A DNA stretch of 64,000 bases from Hortaea werneckii (lineage: Eukaryota > Ascomycota > Dothideomycetes > Mycosphaerellales > Teratosphaeriaceae). The notes beneath the pieces were generated by a model. The model did not search any database, had not been told where the DNA came from, and was given only the letters and a program-made list of their open reading frames with translations. Both the position numbers and the translations under genes were made by a program. Positions 11,784 to 21,573 of the stretch are shown here, piece by piece (the stretch's first letter is position 1; every line of letters starts with the position of its first letter). The stretch spans positions 620,001 through 684,000 of the forward strand of contig JBAOKB010000037.1 of the NCBI GenBank assembly GCA_037044905.1. Reading direction: 5' to 3'.

Positions 11784-13010
11784 ATGGCGCAACCTTATAG
11801 CACCGGCTCCCAGCCAGCCTGGACCTGGGACGCGCGAAGGCAGCTGTATTACTACTGGGACTCACAGTCAGATCAACTTATTTACACGGACGGGCTCCGT
11901 GTGCCAAGGCCCTCCACGGTCCCAAGGACGTTCTATGAGCAACAAAATGCTCTCGCCCAGCAGAGCCCGCAATACGGCAGTGCAGTATCGACCAATAACT
12001 ATACCAACACGCCTGGCAGCCCAGGCTACATTGCTCAGAGCACCGCGTATCGGCAGACACCACAATATCTGCATCTTCATGGCCAAACCCCTCGTTCGCC
12101 GCAGGCGGGGCCGTCGCACGCTCAATCGAGCGCAAGCTCCGTGCAGCCGCAACAGCAGGCCGTCCCTGCGCTCCCACCATCCGTGCACCGGGATTCGTAT
12201 GTACAAGACGGGGTGCACTTCGTGAGGACCTTCAGCTCCGCTTCTCAAGTCCAGACGACGGTTGGTCTTCGACCTCCAGAAAGGATTACCGACCAGGAGC
12301 TCTACCATGCAGGCGGCCATGCTCACGGACTGCTAAGAGGGGATGAGAGGGTCGAAGAACCACTTTACTCGTCCTACAGAGTTCGACCCTCAGTCTTCTT
12401 CACAGTCGGACGTGTCTTTCAGATTCTCTGGACGGAGCCGGCTGGTGCAACGGGAACGCAAATCACGGCATTTGAGGCGAATGATCGAAACGGTAACTCC
12501 CAGGACGATAGATCGGCGCTGTCTACAGTCCGTTTCGGGGAAAGAGTCTATTCGAAGATACGCCGCTTTGTCGTTGTGCGTGGAAGCGACAGATATTGTT
12601 CAGCACTCCCTATCATGACCTATGGGGGCCAGGGGGTGGCGAAGGCGGGTGTCAACAAATCCGAACACGCCATCATCTACACCGGACACAGGGCGCCGCA
12701 GCCTACGAGTCAGGAGCGGCCGACACAAGGTCAGGCAGCAATGAGGCCTCTTCCCATTCGTGTCGATGCAGACAACCACGAACAGCTGCACTTCATGTCC
12801 CGCATTCACTTTGGCAAGGTATACACCGTCGAACACAATGTCAAAGTCAAGCCATTCGGTAAGGTCCACCCGCACTCCCTGAGGGCGCTGGAAGTTCAAT
12901 TTCGCAGTGTCTTCAGTGGCCAGGGCGATGATGAGGAAGACTCCTCGTCAGAAGATAGTGATGATGGTGATGACCCCAATGAAATGCAAGCCGGAAACCA
13001 TGAAGCATGA
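11784..13010 (+). CDS. DUF6590-domain protein with N-terminal aromatic OCRE-like module
   Basis: Single exon, 408 residues. Residues 13-48 form an aromatic module, WTWDARRQLYYYWDSQ followed by LIYTDGLRVPRPSTVPR, reminiscent of OCRE-type Tyr repeats. Residues 50-190 are Gln/Ser/Pro-rich and disordered. Residues about 199-361 match the fungal DUF6590 pattern as I remember it: RPSVFFTVGRVFQILWTEP, RFVVVRGSDRYCSALPIMTY, a GV-KSEHAIIYTG segment, PIRVDADNHEQLHFMSRIHF and GKVYTVEHNVKVKPFGKVH. The C-terminus is an acidic Ser/Asp/Glu stretch. The biochemical role of DUF6590 is unknown to me; many fungal members carry similar low-complexity arms. The N-terminal module recurs in the gene at 18019, about 5 kb downstream. 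Confidence 0.85.
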   Translation: MAQPYSTGSQPAWTWDARRQLYYYWDSQSDQLIYTDGLRVPRPSTVPRTFYEQQNALAQQSPQYGSAVSTNNYTNTPGSPGYIAQSTAYRQTPQYLHLHGQTPRSPQAGPSHAQSSASSVQPQQQAVPALPPSVHRDSYVQDGVHFVRTFSSASQVQTTVGLRPPERITDQELYHAGGHAHGLLRGDERVEEPLYSSYRVRPSVFFTVGRVFQILWTEPAGATGTQITAFEANDRNGNSQDDRSALSTVRFGERVYSKIRRFVVVRGSDRYCSALPIMTYGGQGVAKAGVNKSEHAIIYTGHRAPQPTSQERPTQGQAAMRPLPIRVDADNHEQLHFMSRIHFGKVYTVEHNVKVKPFGKVHPHSLRALEVQFRSVFSGQGDDEEDSSSEDSDDGDDPNEMQAGNHEA

Positions 13011-13811
13011 ACTACCCACACCCCACCTCTGAGGACGGTACCGATGCAGAGTGCGGCAGTGTCGACTCAAAAAGACCACTGGAAGGCAATGAAACCCGCT
13101 AACACGAATCGATATCGTTGCCTCGGCACTTCGGCTATGGTACTGGCTGGATATGAATTGCACTTCGGCAGCCCCGGGTGTCACAGTACCGCCCCTTTTC
13201 TTTTGAAACATTTCCCAGGTTGTTATAAGGGGATGCCCAGGCTATAATGCCTCACCCACAGATACGCGTTTGCTCTTGCTCGAATTGCAAAATAAAAAGG
13301 AGGTCAATCTTCCATTTGGCAATCCGTGGTGAGCCATGACGGAGCTTTCTTGAAAATGACTTATGCCATATGCTTGCCGTCCTGAGATGGTGGTCGTGTA
13401 TGGCCACGATTAACGATGACTATGATGATGATGACGATAATCATGATGAAACGAGTCGATCGTAGTGTTTCAATTAGGGTTCCAGTATTCCCGATTTACT
13501 CGCTGCAATTTCGCCGGCTTTTGTCGTAGAATGAACTATACGTAACCTTCATTAAATGAATGCCTCTACCGAGCAGCAATTCTCCCTTCTTTGTCTCCAG
13601 TAGGTGTGGGTATCCGTAATTGCGAGGTGAACTTCGCTTCCGAGCCCAAGCCTGGGTGCAAAACTGCAACCCGGCAACTTTCCCGCCCAGCCGTCTACCA
13701 TGATTTCGCCTTTTTCTTCCCATCCAATGCCGACCTGCAGCAAGATATTCCAGATGATTGTGGCTAGCTGCAAGTCTTAAAAGCCCGCCCGAAAGCGCGA
13801 TTCGTAGGGCA
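13011..13811. other. Convergent intergenic region
   Basis: Holds 3' regions of two convergent genes and a short GAT/GATGAT-rich simple-sequence patch near 13415-13450. No gene seen. Confidence 0.45.
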
Positions 13812-14567
13812 TCAGCCTCGCCTTGACCGCCTATCGTCCTCATATCTGCGCTCATAACGGCTGGGCGCCTCTCGATCGTAACGGCTCGGGGTACCATATC
13901 CACTATCTTCTTCTTCACTCTCCTCCTGCACACTGCGCCCACCATGACTTCTGCCGCCTTCGCTTCTTGCCCTGCTTCTCGCCCGTGAAGGCGGCGCTTC
14001 TATTCGGCCTTTGGTCCTGCTAGCGCGGGATGCGCCGTCTTCGTACCCGTCATGATAGCCTATACTTCTCACCTGACTTGGCCCGTCTTCATCCGCGTAG
14101 TATGCATCCCACTTCCTTTGCTCCTCCCTGTCACGGCGCGCCTCGTCTCGCCTGCGCTGTCGCTTGCGATCTTCGAATTCTTGCTGTTGCTGTCGCTGGT
14201 TCTGTTGGTCGCGGTCTGCGGATTTCTTGGTGGTCCAGAGCTGAAGCAGTCCGACTGTGATTTCGAGGAAGCCGATGAAGAGGGAGGCTTTGCCTAACAT
14301 GTCGTATTTTGATCCGCCTGGACCATCGGTTGCGCCTCGTCCCGAATCGTTGTTCGCATTGCGCCCTTGACGTTGGTTTTGCCTGCCATGGTTACGTTTC
14401 GAGCCCTGGGTGCGCTGTGTGCGTGAGGAGCGATAAGACCGCCTATCGTCGTCGAAGTAAGAGTCTTCGGATGGCGACCGATATCGCGAACGAGGAGGAG
14501 GTGGCCTGCGTGAATGGTGACTGCGATCATCCGATGCCCGCGATGCCTCGTAGCGAGACATAGCCAT
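13812..14567 (-). CDS. Arg/Ser-rich protein with one hydrophobic segment, unknown function
   Basis: Single exon, 251 residues, starting MAMSRYEASRASDD; a second Met at residue 3 could serve as the start. The N-terminal 75 residues are Arg/Ser/Asp-rich with RS and SR dipeptides. One hydrophobic stretch of about 18 residues (ASLFIGFLEITVGLLQLW) is a likely membrane or amphipathic helix. It is followed by a long charged helix rich in Gln, Arg and Glu (QQQQEFEDRKRQRRRDEARR) and a second Arg/Ser/Gly-rich tail. No enzyme motif is visible. I do not recognise a named family. An uninterrupted frame with strong compositional zoning supports a real gene, with modest certainty about its limits. Confidence 0.65.
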   Translation of the reverse strand: MAMSRYEASRASDDRSHHSRRPPPPRSRYRSPSEDSYFDDDRRSYRSSRTQRTQGSKRNHGRQNQRQGRNANNDSGRGATDGPGGSKYDMLGKASLFIGFLEITVGLLQLWTTKKSADRDQQNQRQQQQEFEDRKRQRRRDEARRDREEQRKWDAYYADEDGPSQVRSIGYHDGYEDGASRASRTKGRIEAPPSRARSRARSEGGRSHGGRSVQEESEEEDSGYGTPSRYDREAPSRYERRYEDDRRSRRG

Positions 14568-15558
14568 GATTGCTGCTACAATTGTGGTGGACTCTTGTTT
14601 TCACGGAAAAAGGGCAGCGTAACGCCATGGAGAAGAAAGGCAGAGTATTTGGACATGACATGACACGCTGTAGGCAACATCGATACCAACCATACACCGC
14701 CCCGTCACGCTGCTCTAGTGTGCATGTGCTGCTCCCTACTAGTCTCTAGTAGTCTCTCTGCCGCCTCCACGCCTCCACGCCTCCACGAATGGTGATTTTT
14801 TACGTCACGCTGAGCATCCAGCTGCCTGTCTCACCTGTTTGCGGGCTGCGGCATCGGCAGCGTGACTTGCATTCACTCACAACTTCTATTTCCGATCAAC
14901 TTCGAACCTCACCATAGTAAGACCAACTTTTCTGTTGGAATCCAACGCGCGAATGTCACAGTCTAGCAAGTAATAATGTCATTTCCAGTTTAGACCCTTC
15001 GGCGCCGGTAAGAGGGTCAATGAGGACTTGAAGTGTCGTCACATCCGAACGTATCCATGGATGTCGGTAGCCAAATCCCGAACAGTGGGCTCCATCGCCT
15101 CAACGAGCAAACGAGCGATCAATAAGTTACCTAGGTATGATTCACTCTGCCTATGACTGACTAGTCGTTGTGCATTCCTTTCTTCTCCCGCCTACTGGAG
15201 TGGAGTCTTTTAGCGCCCCTCGCCATTTTCTACTTACAGCGGCAGTAGGTCTACTTCCTTTTCAAGCGTTGCCGCAGGCTCTTTTGGTAAGGTATGCTTG
15301 TGTCGCGTCACGCGCGGCCTCTATACCTTTTATCAGCAAGAACTTTGTTACACACAACTCTTCTTCAAGTTGAAGGCAGTAGCTCGCTTACAAAGCACTT
15401 CACTTACCTACATACTGCATAGTATGTAGACATAGTCGAGGGGTGCTGAAAGACTCTACTGGCTCACTGTGCCTGCGCTGCAACGCTACATAAGCCTTCC
15501 TTGCTGCTTGACTTAGTTCCCATCTTCCCACCTTCCAACCACTCCACATCTCATCTTC
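14568..15558. promoter_or_regulatory. Divergent upstream region with a small tandem repeat
   Basis: About 1 kb between two divergent genes. Near 14760-14790 there are three tandem copies of the octamer CGCCTCCA, preceded by a CTAGTAGTCTCT-type repeat. The stretch before 15559 is C/T-rich, as fungal 5' UTRs often are. No gene seen. Confidence 0.4.
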
Positions 15559-16698
15559 ATGTACCGGCGCCTAACCGCTGTAACCAGACAGATTCGTCTA
15601 CCCAAGGTGGCAACAACCAACACAGTCCGCGATATGGCTTCCTCAACACGCAATGGCTCATCCATGTCGTCCGATTGGCATCAAGGTCCCGATGATAGCT
15701 TCCATGGCAGGATCACATCAGATGGGCCCTTTCAGCCTGAAGCAGGGCGCTATCATCTTTACGTTGGTCTCTTTTGTCCATTCGCGCATCGTGCGAATCT
15801 CATTCGAAAGCTCAAGCAGCTTGAACATTATGCTGGAATTGATATCAGCATAGCCAAGCCCTATCCCAAAGGCGATTCCAATGGGTGGCCTGGATGGCGC
15901 TTCAATCATCCCGATGAGAAGAATGAACCAGGCGGTATCTACGAGGGCAGCACGGCAGACAAGCTGTTTGGGAGCAGATTCATGCATGAGATCTATTTCA
16001 AGGCCGATAAAGACTATAAAGGCAGGTACAGCGTTCCTGTGCTCTGGGACAAGAGACTCAACACCATCGTGAACAATGAGTCGCATGAGCTACTTCGAGA
16101 CCTCCAGACGGCTTTCAATGACCTTCTGCCGGACGACGTGGCAAGCCTCACACTCTATCCTAAAGAGCTCCGAAACGATATTGACCGTATTGCCGAGTGG
16201 ATGCAAGCCGATCTCAACACAGGAGTCTACAAAGCTGGCTTCGCACCCAACCAGGACGTCTACAATCAAAAAGTCCCTGGGCCGTTCGCTTGTCTCAACA
16301 AGTTGGAAGCCATCGCTCACTCCAACGGCGGACCATATCTCCTAGGCAAGAAGATGAGCGAAATCGACGTCCGCGCATACGCCAGCCTCATCCGCTTCGA
16401 CACTGTCTATGTCCAGCACTTCAAATGCAACCTGGGCACGATCCGCCATAATTACTCCGTCTTGCACAACTGGCTGAAGCATATGTACTGGGACCACGAG
16501 GCCTTCAAGAGCACTACCGACTTTCGACACATCAAGGAGAATTATACAAAGAGCCACTATGATCTCAACCCCAAGGCGATCACTCCTTTGGGACCATATC
16601 CTGATATCGAGGAACAGTACGAGACTGATTGGAGTAAGCTTAAGCCGGGCAGGATTGATATGCCGGAGGTTGTGGAGTGGGAAAAGAGGCTGCCGTAA
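15559..16698 (+). CDS. ECM4: Glutathionyl-hydroquinone reductase (Xi-class GST, Ecm4/Gto type)
   Basis: Single exon, 379 residues. The N-terminal thioredoxin-like domain carries the catalytic motif CPFA (Cys73) in RYHLYVGLFCPFAHRANLIR. The Xi-class enzymes reduce S-glutathionyl-hydroquinones through this Cys. Other family marks are GWRFNHPDEKNEPGG, the RYSVPVLWDK strand before the cis-Pro and NNESHELLRDL. The C-terminal helical domain has the characteristic YLLGKKMSEIDVRAYASLIRFDTVY and the conserved Y/N/L wall of the H-site. The first 25 residues are basic and free of acidic residues (MYRRLTAVTRQIRLPKVATT), so they may be a mitochondrial presequence. Met26 (MASSTRNGSS) would give a cytosolic form of 354 residues. 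Yeast has Gto1-3 and Ecm4 in this family; which paralogue this matches cannot be told. Confidence 0.9.
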   Translation: MYRRLTAVTRQIRLPKVATTNTVRDMASSTRNGSSMSSDWHQGPDDSFHGRITSDGPFQPEAGRYHLYVGLFCPFAHRANLIRKLKQLEHYAGIDISIAKPYPKGDSNGWPGWRFNHPDEKNEPGGIYEGSTADKLFGSRFMHEIYFKADKDYKGRYSVPVLWDKRLNTIVNNESHELLRDLQTAFNDLLPDDVASLTLYPKELRNDIDRIAEWMQADLNTGVYKAGFAPNQDVYNQKVPGPFACLNKLEAIAHSNGGPYLLGKKMSEIDVRAYASLIRFDTVYVQHFKCNLGTIRHNYSVLHNWLKHMYWDHEAFKSTTDFRHIKENYTKSHYDLNPKAITPLGPYPDIEEQYETDWSKLKPGRIDMPEVVEWEKRLP

Positions 16699-18018
16699 AG
16701 TGGACAATGGGCAGTTCATGTTTTCATCCATTTTGTGATGCTGAGTTTCAAGCGAAATGGTGATTCTGAGATGTGATGTCAGGCAACTGCTTGCTCCATT
16801 GAAGGAATCTGGTGCTTTTGATATGGTTGGGAATGCAACTCATTTTGCTCGACGAGAAATGACGATATTCAATTACGATCAAGGATTGCTGACCAACGGC
16901 CGACGCATTAAGCCGTGACCACATGACACTGATACACCGCCGTGTGAATCGCATTCAGGCTCTAGCATCGCTTTTCCAGCGACCTCGACTTTCAGGACGG
17001 TCGACGTCAACAGTGTAGAACGTCTGATCACATACCCACCACTGCCGAGATCTCAGCCTTATACGGACATGCATGTAGCTTTAAGCGAACATGGACATCG
17101 ACTTGTGCCTCCTAATCTAGCCGCAGCTGCAGTGGCTTTTCATCTCCCCCTTGCGAGGCTCTCCGGCATTTCCACTCATTCATATGCCCTTTAAGAGCCT
17201 GAACTGCACAATAAGCGAAGCAGGGTAATCACGAGACCTTTTCCCACTCACCCGGGTCCAACGGCATTTCTTCGATCCAGCGCGGCTCACTGGTTATGCA
17301 CACACAGAATGGCTTAGAAGCTTAACAATATGATTGGGTTACGACCTTGACCGGTGAAGAGGCGACGGGGGTGCATGCAGATAAACACCAGTAACCGTTA
17401 GTATGGGTTCATGGGCTCATTGGGCTCATTGGTTTATTGGGCTGTCTGCATGGTGAACGCATGAGCCTCTAGCTGAATGGTTCTCGCTTCCCTTCAAACC
17501 CGGATCCCGGTGCGAGAGCTACGTTGTTTTGAAGTGCAGCCAAGCTTTACTCGGCTTTCGCCTTTGACCATGGGGTCATGTGCTCTTGCTACCTGAAAGG
17601 CAAAGCACATTTTGTGACGTCGTCTCATACCATGGAAGCAGCAGAGCCTCATGTACCATGTATAATCTTCCCTTGCAAGCGGGAGTTGCATTCCCACGTG
17701 CTTGCTGACTAGCCAATCCGGTAACGATTGGCCGTTCTTTGGCAGCATGTGAATTTTCTACATGGTAAGGGTTCCTATCTCCGTCTTTGACGTAGATCGT
17801 AGACAACTGGCGACCTTGGGTATCGACGGGTTAATCCAATGCTGTATTTTACTGGCTGGCTTTCGGCTTACCACAGTTTCTACACTTTTTTGAGATCTTG
17901 GTAAGCATCCCTTAAGCCGACAGAAAGCCATTGAAGTGGAAGATAAAGACGTCAAGGCAAAATGAAGATTGGGGAGAACTTCTGGCGGGAGACCTGATGA
18001 CAACTGCGATATCCCATA
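16699..18018. other. 1.3-kb stretch without a recognisable gene
   Basis: Only short overlapping frames. A small imperfect direct repeat of GGGCTCATT occurs near 17410-17435. The right end should hold the promoter of the small acidic protein gene. Confidence 0.4.
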
Positions 18019-18708
18019 ATGGCATCGCGGAGACCTGCTCGATCGAATCAACAGCAACACCAGGGACAAGAACAACAGCATGCAACTGACAGCAGCTGGT
18101 TCTTAAACTCTTCGACGGGGCTCTACTACTACTACAATTCCCAAACCGACGAACTCATCTACCAGAATGGCATGAGGGTTCCCCGTCCGAGCTCTGTCCC
18201 ACGCGCCGGGCTTTTGGAGCAGCATAGGGAAGCCGGCAGTAACAACAACCAACAGACGCCCCGACCGGACTCGCCGAATGGGGGCAATGATAGGAACAAT
18301 TATACTTATGCTGCTGGAGCCCAATTTGAAGATACTTCATTGAGAGGAGAATCTTTACATGTGGATCCGCGGGCTGGAAGACTTCATGTCCAAGGTAGTC
18401 ATGAAGCGGCGGACGAATTTGATGAAGACGGCGACGAAGACGGCGAGGAGGAGGGCAGCAGTGGACGGGAAGAAGAAGAAGACGACGACGACAACGATTC
18501 AATCGAACAGCAAATCTACGCACTCACGCAGCGAGGTTACACTCGCCAGGAAGCCCTTCGCTTCCTCCATCTTACCAGCCAGCAAGGGTATAGCAGAGAG
18601 CAGGCAGTCATCGCCATTCAGTATCTAAGGCAGGGATTTACTTTTGCCCAGGCGGTTATGGCGCTTCAGCAATCGCAACAAGGACGCCAGGAACGGCAGC
18701 GGCGGTAG
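18019..18708 (+). CDS. Small acidic protein with aromatic OCRE-like module and C-terminal helical repeats
   Basis: Single exon, 229 residues. After a Gln-rich start, residues 27-62 (WFLNSSTGLYYYYNSQ, then LIYQNGMRVPRPSSVPR) repeat almost position for position the N-terminal module of the DUF6590 protein at 11784. Residues 132-160 are an Asp/Glu run. The tail, residues about 163-218, holds three successive helix-turn units, each with a Gly-aromatic-x-x-x-x-Ala core: RGYTRQEALRFL, QGYSREQAVIAIQYL, QGFTFAQAVMALQ. These resemble degenerate UBA/CUE-like helical repeats, but that is inference. No DUF6590 domain is present. The function is unknown; it may be a scaffold using the same partner as its neighbour. 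Confidence 0.72.
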   Translation: MASRRPARSNQQQHQGQEQQHATDSSWFLNSSTGLYYYYNSQTDELIYQNGMRVPRPSSVPRAGLLEQHREAGSNNNQQTPRPDSPNGGNDRNNYTYAAGAQFEDTSLRGESLHVDPRAGRLHVQGSHEAADEFDEDGDEDGEEEGSSGREEEEDDDDNDSIEQQIYALTQRGYTRQEALRFLHLTSQQGYSREQAVIAIQYLRQGFTFAQAVMALQQSQQGRQERQRR

Positions 18709-20421
18709 CGGTAGCAGGGGCTCTGTAGTCACCGATCAAGCTGAAATTGTCTTGAGTCGATGCGGTGATTGAGGTTTTGCAGCTCAACTGAAGAATCGTT
18801 GATTTTGAGTTGTGGTTGGGGGGTCGGGGTTGGATTCATTTTCATTTTCTTCCTACTCTCTGTTTCATTTCATTTGACTTTTTCTTCTCCCTTCTTGCTG
18901 TCTATTTCCTCCTCTTATGCACGCCCGTTTCTTTTACTTCTACTTTTTAACCTTTCGGCGAATGGAGTGAATGGGCGTGGACAACTATTACCCTAGGATC
19001 TCATCCTGTCCGTAGCCTCCCTCAATGCAACGCCATTATCATGGATGTATTTCTCAGCTTCTACCCTTTCAATTTAATGACCGTCTTCTTTGCCCATCCT
19101 CTCCGCTTTTCAGATGCATGCTACCAGTAGCAAACGTACCAAAGAGAACGTGAAACGTATCTGCCCTTTTCTTCGCCTTTGTTCTCTTCTTCCACAGGAA
19201 GGTGCACAATGGGAATCGGAAGCTCTTTGTCTTGTAGCAGATTCCTCTTTATTCTCGATATTGACAATGAGACAATGGCGGACCCGTAGCATTGAATAAT
19301 TGCCAAAGGTCGTTACGTCCTGTAATATCAATCCCTCTCTAGACACTCTCACACACATTCGCTATTGCAATCTGCATCAACCCCGCCTTACAGGTCTTTT
19401 GAACGAAACAAAAAGCTTACAGCATACCAAACACCATAAGAAACCAATATGCGAACCCAGGTACAGCATTCCCTCAGAGGAAAGTCGAAGGCTCTCCAAA
19501 AGCGTTTGGATAAACTACAGGTCCTCTTCAATCGCCTGATGAGCCGGAGATCAAATTCCTCATACACTACGCTCTCTTCTCGACCCAGCAGTCGCCGAGG
19601 AGGCGGTGAAGGAGAGGATGATACTATCCCGCTCATTCCATCTCGACCGTGAACAGACTACCACGATGATGGAGGATGGAGGGTGTTTGATCCGGCGTAC
19701 CTAAGAACCAAACTGCAAAGAAATAGAAAAATAAAATAAAATAAAGACCGAAGAAGAATGAAAAAGAGCAAGAGAATGCAAAGGGAAGAGAGGCAGAGAT
19801 AAACATCGGCACACCTGTCGGGCTTTCTTTACCACCATGTCGACATCCTTCTTCCCGATGGCCACTCTTATTCACCGTCTCCTTGGAGATTGGCAATCCC
19901 ATGAAAATCATCCCCACCACCATTCCCCCCCCATCAAGACTAACCCCTCACTCATCTCCCTCAGCCACTCCCGAAATTCTCAAAATGGAGGCGATGTAGT
20001 TCCGTGCATATGTCCCGGGCTCCTAGGAATCCTCCAATACCCTAGGCTCCAACCACACTCCTTTCTTTTCATCATCTATCGCGGAGCTAAACGCATTAAT
20101 GCGAGGTTGAGGGAGAAAGGGAAAGAACAATTTCCTCCCCTCGTCCCCTCTTTTCTACCCATGCGGATATGGATGGAAGGATTCTGCGGGAGCAAAGCGC
20201 AGGCGAGCGAAGGTGAACCATAGCTCGGTCATTGCTGATCTGTGTGCCTGCTTATTCCAGAGAGGTTTGCAGGCCGGTTGGGGAGGTGTGAGAAGGCAGA
20301 AGGATCTCATGGTCGCTTCCCTTCTCGGTCCTAGAGGTCGCTCTTTCGTCCCGAATCGTCCCCAACATCGCCATGATTCAGGTCAAGCGATCACCCTGGT
20401 GCATGTAATCTCCTTTCCCCT
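18709..20421. other. 1.7-kb region, mostly without a gene
   Basis: Contains pyrimidine-rich sequence after the acidic protein gene (about 18830-18960), an AAATA-type simple repeat near 19722-19747 and one weak small coding candidate (19449-19652). Nothing else can be supported. Confidence 0.4.
19449..19652 (+). CDS. Candidate small basic protein (weak)
   Basis: A 67-codon frame opening with ATG. It encodes a basic helix (SLRGKSKALQKRLDKLQVLF), a Ser/Arg stretch and an acidic-then-Pro tail. Its composition is more ordered than neighbouring random frames, but there is no recognisable domain and chance cannot be excluded. Confidence 0.2.
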   Translation: MRTQVQHSLRGKSKALQKRLDKLQVLFNRLMSRRSNSSYTTLSSRPSSRRGGGEGEDDTIPLIPSRP

Positions 20422-21045
20422 TCAAACAACCCCTTCCTCCTCCCTCCGTCTCGCCGCCTCCCTTCTCCGAACCAATATTTCCACCTCCCGCACCCTTTCC
20501 TCCCAATCCGCCCACTGCTCCCCCATCTCCATGACGCCGCCTGTATACCACTTCTCCACTGCCTGGGCGCTGCGGGAGCGTAAGTCGGCGAGTTTCTGCG
20601 CTTGCTCGTGTTGTTTGGCCTGCAGTTGGGTGATGCGGGGTTGGAGGTCGACGAGGTGGGTTAATGGGGTTGAGTCCGGAAGAGGGGTGCTTTGGAGCTG
20701 GGTGAGTTGGGTGGAGAGGTTGGTGTAGAGGTGAGTATGAGCCAGGACGAGGGTGGCGAGGGTGGAGGTCGGTAAGTCGGTAGGTGTGGTGGGGTGGCAA
20801 GAGAAGAGGTGAGGATGGGACTTTTGGAGAGCGACGGCCTGCTGGGCGGTGGGAGAGCGGTCGAGGAGGGAGGCCAGGGAGCGTTCTAGTTTCCTTAGGC
20901 GTGCGGTGGCCGAGGCGGGTGGAGAGTCGGCGTCTTTCTCGTGTAAGGAGGAGGGGAGGGTGGTGTGGCCGTGGAGGAGATGATGGATGCGGCGGATGCG
21001 CTCCTCCAGCAGGGCGAGAGTGTCGGCCGCCGTCTCTTTGGACAT
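20422..21045 (-). CDS. ro-10: Nuclear distribution protein ro-10 homologue (dynactin p24-like)
   Basis: Single exon, 207 residues, starting MSKETAADTLALLEERI. The protein is almost all helix. It shows leucine heptads in RLRKLERSLASLLDRSPTAQ, a central THLYTNLSTQLTQLQSTPLP segment, a LQPRITQLQAKQHEQAQKLA coiled coil, and the terminal KWYTGGVMEMGEQWADWEER helix. The last element and the overall layout fit the Neurospora ro-10 family, the fungal counterpart of the p24 shoulder subunit of dynactin, needed for dynein-driven nuclear migration in hyphae. The length is right for the family (about 200 residues). Short coiled-coil proteins diverge quickly, so the identification rests mainly on the C-terminal WADWE region. 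Confidence 0.75.
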   Translation of the reverse strand: MSKETAADTLALLEERIRRIHHLLHGHTTLPSSLHEKDADSPPASATARLRKLERSLASLLDRSPTAQQAVALQKSHPHLFSCHPTTPTDLPTSTLATLVLAHTHLYTNLSTQLTQLQSTPLPDSTPLTHLVDLQPRITQLQAKQHEQAQKLADLRSRSAQAVEKWYTGGVMEMGEQWADWEERVREVEILVRRREAARRREEEGVV

Positions 21046-21573
21046 GTTCTCTGTTACCTACTATGTAGGTATCCCCAGGGATTTCTCAACCGATCCAGAC
21101 GAAGCCTCAGTTCAGACCTCTCGGTGGGATATCAATCAATGTCCAGCCAGCACGGTATACAATTATGAGTCCTCGTATAGATCCTCGTATGTAAATGATA
21201 TGTAAATATAAATGGGGGACGGGAATTAACTGAACGCGTTCCGTCGCGTCTCGGCAATAATAACCTGGAGGTAATGAACCCCACGAACGAGCCGAGGCGT
21301 TCCCGAGACCCTTTCCCTTCGTACCACCCCGGTGACCCTGTCGGCTAATGAAAATGGTGCTTCATATCATACAGCACAATACTTTGATAGACATTACTCA
21401 TTCTTCGCGTTCAGGGCGTATTCTCGACAATCTGTCTACACCGTCAGGACCACCACTCCAGGAACCTCTCCCACCCATAGCGACGCTCCGGCGCACCCTC
21501 TCCTCCCTCCCAATGATCCCGCGATAGCCCCCCTCCCCATTTCGGCCTCACCCCGTCATCTACTACAACCAAC
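21046..21573. promoter_or_regulatory. Divergent upstream region
   Basis: About 530 bp between the ro-10 homologue and the amino-acid transporter. It includes a GTCCTCGTATAGATCCTCGTATG near-direct repeat (about 21168-21192) and C-rich sequence just upstream of the transporter ATG. No gene seen. Confidence 0.4.

Noticed and set aside
20784..21068. 94-codon Gly/Arg-rich plus frame
   Set aside because: Antisense shadow of the ro-10 homologue.
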